From: Methanomassiliicoccus sp. UBA386
GTDB taxonomy: Archaea; Thermoplasmatota; Thermoplasmata; Methanomassiliicoccales; Methanomassiliicoccaceae
Reading direction: 5' to 3'
Length of the DNA stretch: 17,402 bases
NCBI GenBank assembly: GCA_002498285.1
Contig: DAGU01000023.1
Location: 2,105-19,506, forward strand
A program made the translations under genes and the position numbers. The first letter of the stretch is position 1, and each line of letters starts with the position of its first letter. Shown one piece after another: positions 6,379 to 12,892 of this stretch. The notes beneath the pieces were generated by a model. The model was not told where the DNA came from and did no database searches. It worked only from the letters and a program-made list of their open reading frames with translations.

Positions 6379-7449
6379 ATGAGCGTAAGCAGCACGGTTA
6401 CTAGGTTCGCGGTCATCGGCGGCTATCTGGGCGCGGGAAAGACCACTCTCACGGTGGCCCTGGCCAAGCGCCTTAAGGAGATGGGAAAGAACGTGGCCAT
6501 TATCACCAACGATCAGGGCCACGCGCTGGTCGACACCGAGTACGCTCGAGGTTCCGGGGTCGACGTCCGGGAGGTCATGGGCTGTTTCTGCTCCACATTC
6601 CCCGAGTTCATCAAGAGCGCCCGCTCACTGGTGCAGGTATCAAGGCCGGATGTCATCATGGCCGAGCCCATCGGGACCTCGACCAACATCCTGTCGTCGG
6701 TGGTGGACCCTCTGCGCTGCCAGTATCCCGATGAGTTCAGCGTGGCCCCCTTCATGGTCGTGGTGGACGGCACCCGGGCGTCCCAGCTCTCCGGGGACAA
6801 GCTGATCCCAGCGCACCAGGTGAGGGAAGCAGAGATCGTGCTGCTCTCCAAGGTCGACCTGCTGGACGAGGAAGCCCTGAGGAGGGCCAAGGAGGCCGTG
6901 GCGGACGTTGCTCCTGACGCCACCGTCATCCCGTACTCCTCCCGTACGGGCGTGGGCCTCGATGCCGTGATGGACGTCATCCTGTCGACCCAGCTCAGCC
7001 GGAAGGAGATGGAGGGCGAGGACTACCGCCTGTTCTCGGCAGAGAAGGAGTCGATGTCATGGTTCTCCTCCACTGCGACGATCGTGCCCATCGAGCGGGT
7101 CGATGCCTACGGGCTGACCACCACCCTGTTGCGCGCGGTCGCCGACGCGTTTCCCTCCGCAGAGGTCGCCCATGTTAAGGTGACCGTCCTATCGGAGCAG
7201 GCCGGAGCGAAGATGTCCCTGGTGGGCGATTCGGCCCAGGTGGACGGTCTGCGCGGAGGGCGGTACTTCAGCGACCCCGCCCGCCTGATCGTGAATGCCC
7301 GCGTCACCGCCGAGCCACAGAAGCTGGGTAGCGCCATGCGTTCCATCATGGCCGATCTCAAAGGCAAGTTCCCGGTGGAGCTGGACGATCTTACAGAGTC
7401 CTGCTATTCTCCCCGCCCGTCGGCCCCCACCTTCTTTACCGGCCTATGA
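6379..7449 (+). CDS. CobW/HypB-like (COG0523-type) P-loop GTPase
   Basis: This 356-residue protein belongs to the SIMIBI G3E GTPases (CobW, HypB, UreG and relatives), which insert or traffic metals or cobalamin. The Walker A motif is G15-x-x-G18-x-G20-K21-T22 (GGYLGAGKTT). A Cys-x-Cys (C69, C71 in MGCFCSTF) replaces the usual GCxCC metal motif, so the third Cys is absent. A base-recognition motif S157-K-V-D160 stands for NKxD. The C-terminal domain (from about 210) lacks an obvious His-rich tail. It starts 25 bases after the Cys-rich regulator, which suggests shared control. In methanogens such proteins may serve corrinoid methyltransferases or nickel enzymes; the actual metal is not readable from the sequence. 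Confidence 0.82.
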   Translation: MSVSSTVTRFAVIGGYLGAGKTTLTVALAKRLKEMGKNVAIITNDQGHALVDTEYARGSGVDVREVMGCFCSTFPEFIKSARSLVQVSRPDVIMAEPIGTSTNILSSVVDPLRCQYPDEFSVAPFMVVVDGTRASQLSGDKLIPAHQVREAEIVLLSKVDLLDEEALRRAKEAVADVAPDATVIPYSSRTGVGLDAVMDVILSTQLSRKEMEGEDYRLFSAEKESMSWFSSTATIVPIERVDAYGLTTTLLRAVADAFPSAEVAHVKVTVLSEQAGAKMSLVGDSAQVDGLRGGRYFSDPARLIVNARVTAEPQKLGSAMRSIMADLKGKFPVELDDLTESCYSPRPSAPTFFTGL

Positions 7450-7510
7450 AATGACATGGCGTCTCCGCCAGCACAGCGGTGGGAAGGCCGCATGCCGCCG
7501 CTTCGACAAA

Positions 7511-7517
7511 GTTTAAA
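7511..7517 (+). promoter_or_regulatory. TATA box of the Lrp/AsnC-family regulator
   Basis: GTTTAAA would place transcription initiation near 7539. The ATG at 7517 overlaps this box and so cannot be the translation start. Confidence 0.55.
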
Positions 7518-7579
7518 TGCATTCAGCCGACCTATCAACTGCCTGGACAGGAGAGATTGCCACGGTCGAAGTAGACGAT

Positions 7580-8005
7580 ATGAACCAACGGATACTCAAG
7601 CTTCTCAAGATGGATGGGAAGATGACGTATCGCGAGATCGCGTCGAAACTGCGTCGCTCGCCGTCCACCGTTAGGGACCGCATAAGGCGCATGGAGGACT
7701 ACGAGGTCATCCTTGGCTATGCGGCCATCGTCAACAACGAGCAGATGGGGATGCAGGCCGACGCCATCGTCCTTGCTGATCTGGCGGAGGGCATAACGAC
7801 AAAGGAACTTCGCAACCTCCAGGAGGTGGAGGGGGTCATGGAGGTGCTGATGGTGAGCGGTGGCAAGCGGGTGATGGTCAGGTTGCACGCTCCCGACAAT
7901 CGCGCTCTGGACGCGATCATCAGCAACGCCCTTACCCCTCTGGGCCTGGAAGATATGGACGTGCGGATCGTACTGGAGTCGCTCATGCGGTTCCCCGGGG
8001 TCTGA
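7580..8005 (+). CDS. Lrp/AsnC-family transcriptional regulator
   Basis: This protein of about 141 residues has an N-terminal winged helix (MNQRILKLLKMDGKMTYREIASKLRRSPSTVRDRIRRME) and a C-terminal RAM/ligand-sensing alpha-beta domain (from ADAIVLADLAEGITTKELRNL to the end). The length is normal for the family. A longer frame opens at 7517, but that ATG lies in the TATA box, so the ATG at 7580 is chosen. The Shine-Dalgarno match for it is poor, and a rare start near 7550-7560 after AGGAGAG is possible. It stands alone between a GTPase gene and a 274-base intergenic region. Archaeal Lrp proteins bind palindromes and often control themselves or amino-acid and energy genes; the target here is unknown. 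Confidence 0.85.
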   Translation: MNQRILKLLKMDGKMTYREIASKLRRSPSTVRDRIRRMEDYEVILGYAAIVNNEQMGMQADAIVLADLAEGITTKELRNLQEVEGVMEVLMVSGGKRVMVRLHAPDNRALDAIISNALTPLGLEDMDVRIVLESLMRFPGV

Positions 8006-8022
8006 GCACGGGACTCCCTGCA

Positions 8023-8034
8023 CGCGAATTCGCG
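8023..8034. repeat. Perfect 12-bp palindrome CGCGAATTCGCG
   Basis: This perfect palindrome begins 18 bases after the Lrp-family stop codon. It could be a protein-binding site, or a short stem with an AATT loop. No T-run follows on the plus strand, so a terminator role is weak. Confidence 0.35.
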
Positions 8035-8187
8035 AAAAGGACGGCGGGGCTGATGCCAAGACCGCGTGATGCATGCCGGCGATCGACCAGGTTGGCTCCC
8101 CATTCCATTCGGCATCGCGGAGCGGACCTCTTTATTCCTTAATGAATGGGAGAAATACCTGCATCTGACATGTCCAGCATTGCTATC

Positions 8188-8214
8188 GGCATGCGGGCGT
8201 TCGCTTGCCATGCC
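8188..8214 (+). other. Hairpin upstream of the XRE-CBS promoter
   Basis: GGCATG pairs with CATGCC, and the inner bases extend the stem to about 11 pairs (including two G-U) with one bulge and a GTTC loop. It is followed by an AT-rich stretch (ATTTTAAGAATATTTAT). It could end an unannotated transcript from 8040-8187 or be an operator for the next gene. The rest of the 8006-8279 gap shows no gene. Confidence 0.35.
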
Positions 8215-8231
8215 CAGTCAAGTATTTTAAG

Positions 8232-8241
8232 AATATTTATA
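8232..8241 (+). promoter_or_regulatory. TATA box of the XRE-CBS / METTL5 / Csl4 operon
   Basis: AATATTTATA lies about 43 bases before the ATG at 8280, giving a leader of roughly 18 nt that contains AGGTG as ribosome-binding site. An imperfect inverted repeat (AAGTATT and AATATTT around TTAAG, 8219-8239) overlaps it and might be an autoregulatory operator. Confidence 0.6.
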
Positions 8242-8279
8242 TCGGATGTCACAATAACCACGCCGCTAGGTGTCCCGAT

Positions 8280-8912
8280 ATGACCTCGCTTAAACTTACC
8301 TTGATCCCACAGCTGCCAGACCTGGACGAGATCAGGCAAATGAGGAAAAGACTTGAACTTTCCCAGCGGGAGCTGGCCTCCCTGGCCGGCGTCTCGCAGT
8401 CACTGATCGCCAAAGTGGAGAAGGGCACCATCGACCCATCCTACAAGAACGTCCGCAAGATCTTCGAGGCGTTCGAGGAGGCGATGAAAAAAAGGGCCCT
8501 GGAAGGAAAGTCCACCGGCGCCCGCCTCACCGTGGGTGACCTGGCCACCAAGGGCGTGGTCTCCATATCGCCGAAGCAGACGCTGGCCGAGGCGGTGGAC
8601 CTGATGGTCAAGAGGCGCTTCACCCAGTTGCCAGTAATGGAAGGGGATCGCATCGTGGGCGGCATAACCGATGACCACATACGCGACTACACCATCGAGG
8701 AGACGCGCAACCAGAGAAAGCACTACGACGAGGTCATGCAGGTCAAGGTGGGGGACATAATGGAGGCGCCGTTCCCCATCCTCAGTGAGGATACGCCTAT
8801 CGAGCTGGCGTCATTGCACCTGCAGAGGGACGAGGCAGTGCTGGTGACCCGCATGGGGAGCATAGTGGGCATCCTCACCTCCGCGGACTTCCTCGACCTG
8901 GGGCTGCACTGA
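8280..8912 (+). CDS. XRE-family HTH regulator with paired CBS domains
   Basis: This 210-residue protein has an N-terminal Cro/cI-type helix-turn-helix at about 15-67 (EIRQMRKRLELSQRELASLAGVSQSLIAKVEKG). Two CBS domains follow, about 82-140 (VGDLATKGVVSISPKQTLAEAVDLM) and 150-208 (VGDIMEAPFPILSEDTPIELA). CBS pairs bind adenine nucleotides or SAM, so this is probably an energy- or metabolite-sensing transcription factor of a type widespread in archaea. The chosen ATG is preceded by AGGTG and a TATA box; the upstream in-frame ATG at 8205 lies before the TATA box and is rejected. The next gene begins 7 bases downstream, linking the regulator to RNA-processing genes. Confidence 0.88.
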   Translation: MTSLKLTLIPQLPDLDEIRQMRKRLELSQRELASLAGVSQSLIAKVEKGTIDPSYKNVRKIFEAFEEAMKKRALEGKSTGARLTVGDLATKGVVSISPKQTLAEAVDLMVKRRFTQLPVMEGDRIVGGITDDHIRDYTIEETRNQRKHYDEVMQVKVGDIMEAPFPILSEDTPIELASLHLQRDEAVLVTRMGSIVGILTSADFLDLGLH

Positions 8913-8918
8913 GGCCCC

Positions 8919-9512
8919 ATGAGGAAGAACGAGCTGGAGCGGGCCCTTCAGAGCATTCCGCCGCACCGCAACCCCCGCCCTTCCCTGGAGCAGTACTGCA
9001 CTCCCGCCCCCATCGCGGCCGACGTACTCTGGACAGCCATGGCGTTCGGCGATATCGAAGGGCGCCGGGTGGTCGACCTGGGGTGCGGCACGGGGGTATT
9101 CGCCATCGGCGCCGCCCTGATGGGGGCCGCCTCGGTGAAGGGAGTGGACATAGATTCCCAGGCCGTGGCCGATGCGACCGAGGCGGCATCCAGGATGGGG
9201 ATCGACGCAGAGTTCATGACGGGGGACGTGAAAGAGGTTCAGTGGGAGGCGGACACGGTGATCATGAACCCACCGTTCGGCGCCCAGCGAAGGAGGGCCG
9301 ACCGTCCGTTCCTGGAGGCTGCGGTGCGCCTCGCCCCGGTCGTATACTCGCTGCACAACGCCTCCACTACGCCGTTCCTGGAAAAGATGGTGGCGTCCCT
9401 GGGGCGAAGGATAGCCTTCCAGAAAAGCTATAAGTTCCAGATACCTCATCTGTTCGAGTTCCACGAAAAGAAGAAAAAGGACATCGATGTGGTGTTGCTG
9501 CGCATTTGCTGA
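8919..9512 (+). CDS. METTL5-like adenine-N6 RNA methyltransferase
   Basis: This 197-residue class I SAM-dependent methyltransferase has the SAM loop DLGCGTG (53-59), an acidic GVDID after strand 2 and the catalytic NPPF (117-120), which marks N6-adenine methylation. The LEQYCTPAPIAADVL start, VIMNPPFGAQ and VYSLHNASTTPFLEK blocks, and the FHEKKKKDIDVVLLR tail resemble eukaryotic METTL5, the small-subunit rRNA m6A enzyme. An rRNA substrate in this archaeon is inferred from that similarity. In mammals METTL5 needs the TRMT112 partner; no such gene is visible here. It is the second gene of the operon, 7 bases after the XRE-CBS gene and 16 bases before Csl4. Confidence 0.85.
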   Translation: MRKNELERALQSIPPHRNPRPSLEQYCTPAPIAADVLWTAMAFGDIEGRRVVDLGCGTGVFAIGAALMGAASVKGVDIDSQAVADATEAASRMGIDAEFMTGDVKEVQWEADTVIMNPPFGAQRRRADRPFLEAAVRLAPVVYSLHNASTTPFLEKMVASLGRRIAFQKSYKFQIPHLFEFHEKKKKDIDVVLLRIC

Positions 9513-9528
9513 TAGGATGTGATTCAAG

Positions 9529-10086
9529 ATGACCAAGAGAACCGTGGTGCCAGGCGAGGAGGTCGCCGTGGCCGAGGAGTACATGCCCGACGCGGGCACC
9601 TACGAATATGATGGCAAGATCCTTTCCACCCTAGCGGGCGAGCTGGAGCTTGACAAGGACAAGATGGTGGCCCGAGTCTCGGCCGCCAATCCCATGAACC
9701 TGCTTAAGGTCGGGGACAGCGTGTTCTGCCGCGTCACCGATGTCAGAGCGGCCATGGCTATATGCGAGATCCTGGGTACCGAGGGCAAGGAGAGGGGCAT
9801 CACCGGAGAGACCTCCGCTACCATCCACATCTCCAAGCTCTCCTCCGAGTATGTCCAGGAGGTGGGCAGGGAGATGAGGCCGAACGACCTGGTGCGGGCC
9901 AAGGTAATCCAGACCTCCCCGTCCGTCCAGCTGTCCACTCAGGAGCCGCACTTCGGCGTGGTGAAGGCGCTCTGCCGTAAGTGCCGCGCCCCCATGGCCC
10001 GCCAGGGCAAGTCCCTGCGCTGCGAACCCTGCGAGAGGGTGGAGAACCGCAAGCTGGCCGATGATTACGGGGACATTGATTTCTGA
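9529..10086 (+). CDS. csl4: Exosome complex RNA-binding subunit Csl4
   Basis: This 185-residue protein has the three-part archaeal Csl4 layout. The N-terminal beta domain contains VVPGEEVAVAEEYMPDAGTYEYDGKILSTLAG. A central S1 RNA-binding domain covers about 60-142 (LLKVGDSVFCRVTDVRAAMAICEI to VRAKVIQ). A C-terminal zinc ribbon has C149/C152 and C165/C168. Csl4 forms part of the cap on the Rrp41-Rrp42 ring and recruits RNA substrates for 3'-5' degradation or tailing. It follows the METTL5-like gene by 16 bases, so it is probably cotranscribed with it. The start has AGGATGTG a few bases upstream. The other exosome genes are not in this window. Confidence 0.92.
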   Translation: MTKRTVVPGEEVAVAEEYMPDAGTYEYDGKILSTLAGELELDKDKMVARVSAANPMNLLKVGDSVFCRVTDVRAAMAICEILGTEGKERGITGETSATIHISKLSSEYVQEVGREMRPNDLVRAKVIQTSPSVQLSTQEPHFGVVKALCRKCRAPMARQGKSLRCEPCERVENRKLADDYGDIDF

Positions 10087-10141
10087 CCCCGCCCCCATCG
10101 TGAGAAGCTCGACGTGACATCCGGCAGTGGGCAGGAATAGC

Positions 10142-10149
10142 ATTATAAG
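10142..10149 (+). promoter_or_regulatory. TATA box of the small coiled-coil gene
   Basis: ATTATAAG is centred about 36 bases before the ATG at 10181, giving a leader of about 11 nt with GGTGG as possible ribosome-binding site. It rejects the in-frame start at 10127. Confidence 0.55.
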
Positions 10150-10180
10150 CGAAGTTGCGAATAGAGGCGACGGGTGGAAG

Positions 10181-10357
10181 ATGGCCAAGAGCAACGACGA
10201 CCTTGTCAAGGAGATCAACGAGCTCAGGAGCGAGATGAAGCAGATGAGGGAGCTCTTGAACATGCTGTTCACCATCGTCGTCGAGCAGGAAGAGGACGAG
10301 GAGGACGATTACGGATTCCCTATGCTCAGCCAGGACACCCCGAGGTTCAATAACTGA
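10181..10357 (+). CDS. Small acidic coiled-coil protein, function unknown
   Basis: This is a 58-residue protein. It has one amphipathic helix with heptad-like Leu/Met/Ile spacing (DDLVKEINELRSEMKQMRELLNMLFTIVVEQ), then an acidic run (EEDEEDDYG) and a short tail. It may form a dimeric coiled coil; no enzymatic motif is visible. The start is set by the TATA box at 10142-10149 and GGTGG before the ATG. The gene stands alone between Csl4 and the ThiI-like gene; a T5 tract at 10361-10365 may end its transcript. Confidence 0.72.
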   Translation: MAKSNDDLVKEINELRSEMKQMRELLNMLFTIVVEQEEDEEDDYGFPMLSQDTPRFNN

Positions 10358-10359
10358 GC

Positions 10360-10367
10360 CTTTTTAG
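10360..10367 (+). promoter_or_regulatory. T-tract: possible terminator and promoter element
   Basis: CTTTTTAG lies 2 bases after the stop of the coiled-coil gene and about 35 bases before the TTG start of the ThiI-like gene. It could act as an archaeal oligo-T terminator, as a weak TATA element, or both. Confidence 0.3.
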
Positions 10368-10398
10368 GACGCCGCATCGTTACGGAGCAGGTGACGCC

Positions 10399-11046
10399 TT
10401 GAGGATCGTGTGCCTTATATCCGGAGGTATCGACTCCCCCGTAGCCGCGTACACCCTGGCGCGCAACGGGGCCGAGGTCATCCTGCTCCACATGGACAAC
10501 CGCCCCTATTCAGGAGAGGGCTCGGTGAACAAGGTGGTCCGCCTGGCCGAGGCCCTCGAGTCCGCCCTGGGACGGCCGCTTGAGCTATTGACAGCCCCTC
10601 ACGGCGTCAGCCAGTTGAGGATCTCCCAGCATTGCCGAAAGAATTTGCAGTGCGTGCTGTGCAAACGTACCATGCTCAAGGTGGCGCGCAACGTGGCCAG
10701 GAAGCTGGAGGCGGATGCCATTGCCACTGGCGACTCCCTGGGGCAGGTGGCGTCCCAGACGCTGTATAACATCAATGCCGAGGAGATAGGGCTGGGGTTC
10801 CCGGTCCTTCGTCCCCTGATAGGCTTGGATAAGCTCGAGATAGAGCATCTTGCCAAGGAGATAGGCACCTATGGCACATCCATCGAGAAAGGGGACGCAT
10901 GCTCGATGGTGCCGTTCAGGCCGGCCACAATGGTCGGTCCCCGGCTGATCGCCGAACAGGAAGAGTGCCTGGACCTGGAGGCTCTCGCGATGGAGATGGC
11001 CGAGGAGGCGTTCCTTCTCAGAACACCGAGCAGGACTCGTATCTAG
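10399..11046 (+). CDS. THUMP-less ThiI-like PP-loop ATPase (probable tRNA sulfurtransferase)
   Basis: This 215-residue protein matches the C-terminal adenylating domain of ThiI. The PP-loop is S8-G-G-I-D-S13, and the Cys-x2-Cys is C85/C88 (CVLCKRTM); the equivalent pair is needed for 4-thiouridine formation in archaeal ThiI. ATGDSLGQVASQTLYNI and FPVLRPLIGLDKLEIEHLAKEIGTY are ThiI hallmarks. The N-terminal ferredoxin-like and THUMP domains that hold tRNA are absent, and so is a rhodanese domain. The start is TTG at 10399, with AGGTGA 4 bases upstream and no in-frame alternative before it. It overlaps the convergent gene at 11018-11269 by 29 bases. It may need a separate tRNA-binding partner, or act in thiazole synthesis. 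Confidence 0.82.
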   Translation: MRIVCLISGGIDSPVAAYTLARNGAEVILLHMDNRPYSGEGSVNKVVRLAEALESALGRPLELLTAPHGVSQLRISQHCRKNLQCVLCKRTMLKVARNVARKLEADAIATGDSLGQVASQTLYNINAEEIGLGFPVLRPLIGLDKLEIEHLAKEIGTYGTSIEKGDACSMVPFRPATMVGPRLIAEQEECLDLEALAMEMAEEAFLLRTPSRTRI

Positions 11047-11269
11047 ATCGATCGAGCATGTCCGCGGTCACGCGGCTTATGTACCGTGCCTGGACGCGGG
11101 AGATGTATAAGGTGTTCTGACCCACCGTGACCTTCAGGTCGGACTCCTTGGGCGACTTCATCTCTACAGGTACGATGACGGGGCCGCCGCATGAGGTGGA
11201 CACCCGGTAGTCGCGCTTGTTCTGGAGAATGTAATCGATGACGCGTTGATCCACCTGGATATCGTGCAT
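11018..11269 (-). CDS. Small conserved-looking protein of unknown function
   Basis: This 83-residue protein, MHDIQVDQRVIDYILQNKRD onward, has an alternating strand-helix pattern, a STSCGGPVIVPVEMKSPKE segment and a C-terminal ESCSVF. I do not recognise the family. It looks real because a TATA element (CTATATAC, minus strand, 11290-11297) is centred 25 bases before the ATG, which would make it leaderless, and because the residues look protein-like. It is divergent from NOB1 and convergent with the ThiI-like gene, overlapping the latter's tail by 29 bases. No membrane segment or signal peptide is seen. Confidence 0.62.
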   Translation of the reverse strand: MHDIQVDQRVIDYILQNKRDYRVSTSCGGPVIVPVEMKSPKESDLKVTVGQNTLYISRVQARYISRVTADMLDRSRYESCSVF

Positions 11270-11289
11270 GCCAGCTCAATCGCCAGGCC

Positions 11290-11297
11290 GTATATAG
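11290..11297 (-). promoter_or_regulatory. TATA box for the minus-strand small protein
   Basis: CTATATAC (minus strand) is about 25 bases from the ATG at 11269, predicting a leaderless mRNA. Confidence 0.5.
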
Positions 11298-11301
11298 CGG
11301 T

Positions 11302-11327
11302 TGCGAAATCTTATCTCGCATTTCGCA
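11302..11327. repeat. 8-bp inverted repeat between divergent promoters
   Basis: TGCGAAAT (11302-11309) and ATTTCGCA (11320-11327) are perfect inverted repeats separated by 10 bases, 18 bases apart centre to centre. They lie 12 bases before the NOB1 ATG and next to the TATA box of the opposite gene. This geometry suits a dimeric regulator contacting one face of the DNA. A poor TATA match for NOB1 (AAATCTTAT, 11306-11314) overlaps it. Confidence 0.45.
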
Positions 11328-11338
11328 TATGGGCATGC

Positions 11339-11803
11339 ATGAAGCATATCCTCGACACCTCAGCCCTTTTCGCCATGCAGGACCTGCCGCCAGAGCCTGT
11401 AACCACCCCGGGCGTCATCTCCGAACTCAGGAAGTACGACGACCCACGCCTAAGGTACTGGGAGGACCGCCTGATCGTTTCCGAGCCGTCCTCGGCCTCC
11501 ATGGAGAGAGTGGAGAGGGCGGCGGCCGACACGGGGGACGATGCCCGCCTCTCCCCCGTGGACATGGAGGTCCTGGCCTTGGCCATGGACCAGAGCGGCG
11601 TGATCCTGACCGATGATTATTCTATCCAGAACCTCGCCCGGGTGCTCGGGCTGGACTACAGGGCCGTGGGGTTCAAGGGGATCAAGGAGGTCGTGACCTG
11701 GAAGTACCGGTGCCGCGGCTGCGGGCGGACGTTCGACAAGAACATGCCCGACTGCCCGATATGCGGCAGCGCGCTGCGCTCGGTCCGATCCAAGGGGAGG
11801 TGA
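11339..11803 (+). CDS. nob1: NOB1-type endonuclease (PIN domain plus zinc ribbon)
   Basis: This 154-residue protein has an N-terminal PIN nuclease domain with the acidic residues D6 (ILDTSALF), E29 (ISELRK), D75 (LSPVDMEVLALA) and D92/D93 (ILTDDYSIQNLA). A C-terminal zinc ribbon has C125/C128 and C139/C142. This is the layout of Nob1, which cleaves pre-16S rRNA at its mature 3' end during small-subunit maturation. The start MKHILDTSALF at 11339 fits the family; the longer frame from 11246 would overlap the divergent promoter and is rejected. Little or no leader is predicted. It converges on the geranylgeranyl reductase gene with only 6 bases between the stops. Confidence 0.9.
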   Translation: MKHILDTSALFAMQDLPPEPVTTPGVISELRKYDDPRLRYWEDRLIVSEPSSASMERVERAAADTGDDARLSPVDMEVLALAMDQSGVILTDDYSIQNLARVLGLDYRAVGFKGIKEVVTWKYRCRGCGRTFDKNMPDCPICGSALRSVRSKGR

Positions 11804-11809
11804 AGGACC

Positions 11810-12892
11810 TCAGGGGAACACGGGGCGCAGGCGGATCATCTTGCCCATGCGCCTCGCCCCCACCACTCCCATGGCCCATTCGGTGCGCCGGGAGGTGCCC
11901 ATGAACATGGTGGCCATGCGTTTGGTGTTCACGGCGGTATGTAGCGGCTTGGCCACCTGACGCCTCCACTCCTGCTCGTACTCCTTGAGGGGAGTGCCGT
12001 CGCGCACATGGGACGCCGCGGCCCTTCCAGCAATGCGGCCGCATATCATGGCGATCGGTATGCCGCCGCCGTTGACGGCCATCACGTGTCCGGCGGCGTC
12101 TCCCACCACCAGGGCGCTCTCCGACGCCGTCCGGGCGATCGGACCGTTGGACGGGACAAGCTTGCCCACCGTGCGGGTGGTGACGGTCAGTCCTCTCCTC
12201 TTGAGGAAGTTGGCATAGTGGTCGATCAGCCTGCCGTCGGCCAGCTTGGGGGAGAAACCCACCCCCACATTGGCCCCATGACCCTTTGGCAGAACCCAGG
12301 CGTACGCTCCGGGGGCGATGCTTCCGAAGTGCATCTCCATCACCGGGGGGAAGTCCCCCTCGGCCTGGCCGGTCACGGCCGGGTACATGTCCTTGTTGCG
12401 CGGGAAGCCCAGAGAGCGCGCGACGGTCGACAGCGGCCCGTCGGCGCCCACCACCACCTTGGCGCTCAGCCGCCCTTCCTCCGTTATGACCTCGTTGCCC
12501 TCCACGCCGGTGACGCGCACTGACGTCCTGATCTCCGCCCCGGCCTTTCGGGCCTTCTCCGACAGAAACCTGTCGAAGCGGTCGCGGTCGGTGGTGTAGC
12601 CGGCGAACCTCACGTCCCAGTACCGCCCGCTGGGGGCGATCATGCGGAACAGGTCCATCCTCCTGGAGATCAATGATTCGGGCACGTCGAACAGCTCGTC
12701 CATGTCCGACACCTTGGGGAAGGTGACCTTCATCTCCGAGGTGTCGGGCATGAACTCCCCGCACATGACGGGTTCGCCTATGATCTCCCTGCGCTCCAGG
12801 ACGAGGACGCTCACGCCGTTGCGGGCGGCATGCTCCGCCGTGGTGGAGCCGGCCGGTCCGCCGCCCACCACTATGATGTCGTAATCGCTCAT
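11810..12892 (-). CDS. Geranylgeranyl reductase family flavoprotein (archaeal lipid saturation)
   Basis: This 360-residue protein has an N-terminal FAD-binding Rossmann motif G10-x-G12-x-x-G15 (IIVVGGGPAGSTTAEHAA), then a conserved MCGEFMP block, VVVGADGPLSTVARSLG and the second FAD motif (ALVVGDAAGHVMAVNGGGIPIAMICGR). These are features of digeranylgeranylglycerophospholipid reductases, which saturate the isoprenoid chains of archaeal membrane lipids. The enzyme probably acts at the membrane surface with a low-potential electron donor. Its ATG overlaps the TGA of the upstream polyprenyl synthase gene (ATGA), so the two are translationally coupled and probably serve one pathway. A role in reducing a quinone-like side chain cannot be excluded. 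Confidence 0.88.
   Translation of the reverse strand: MSDYDIIVVGGGPAGSTTAEHAARNGVSVLVLERREIIGEPVMCGEFMPDTSEMKVTFPKVSDMDELFDVPESLISRRMDLFRMIAPSGRYWDVRFAGYTTDRDRFDRFLSEKARKAGAEIRTSVRVTGVEGNEVITEEGRLSAKVVVGADGPLSTVARSLGFPRNKDMYPAVTGQAEGDFPPVMEMHFGSIAPGAYAWVLPKGHGANVGVGFSPKLADGRLIDHYANFLKRRGLTVTTRTVGKLVPSNGPIARTASESALVVGDAAGHVMAVNGGGIPIAMICGRIAGRAAASHVRDGTPLKEYEQEWRRQVAKPLHTAVNTKRMATMFMGTSRRTEWAMGVVGARRMGKMIRLRPVFP

Noticed and set aside
8006..8279. Possible tRNA gene or CRISPR in the longest gap
   Set aside because: No cloverleaf with a T-arm GTTC-A context and 7-bp acceptor, and no regularly spaced repeats, could be found.
9631..10275. 214-codon minus-strand open frame
   Set aside because: It is antisense to csl4, which has an S1 domain and zinc ribbon; no motif is recognised.
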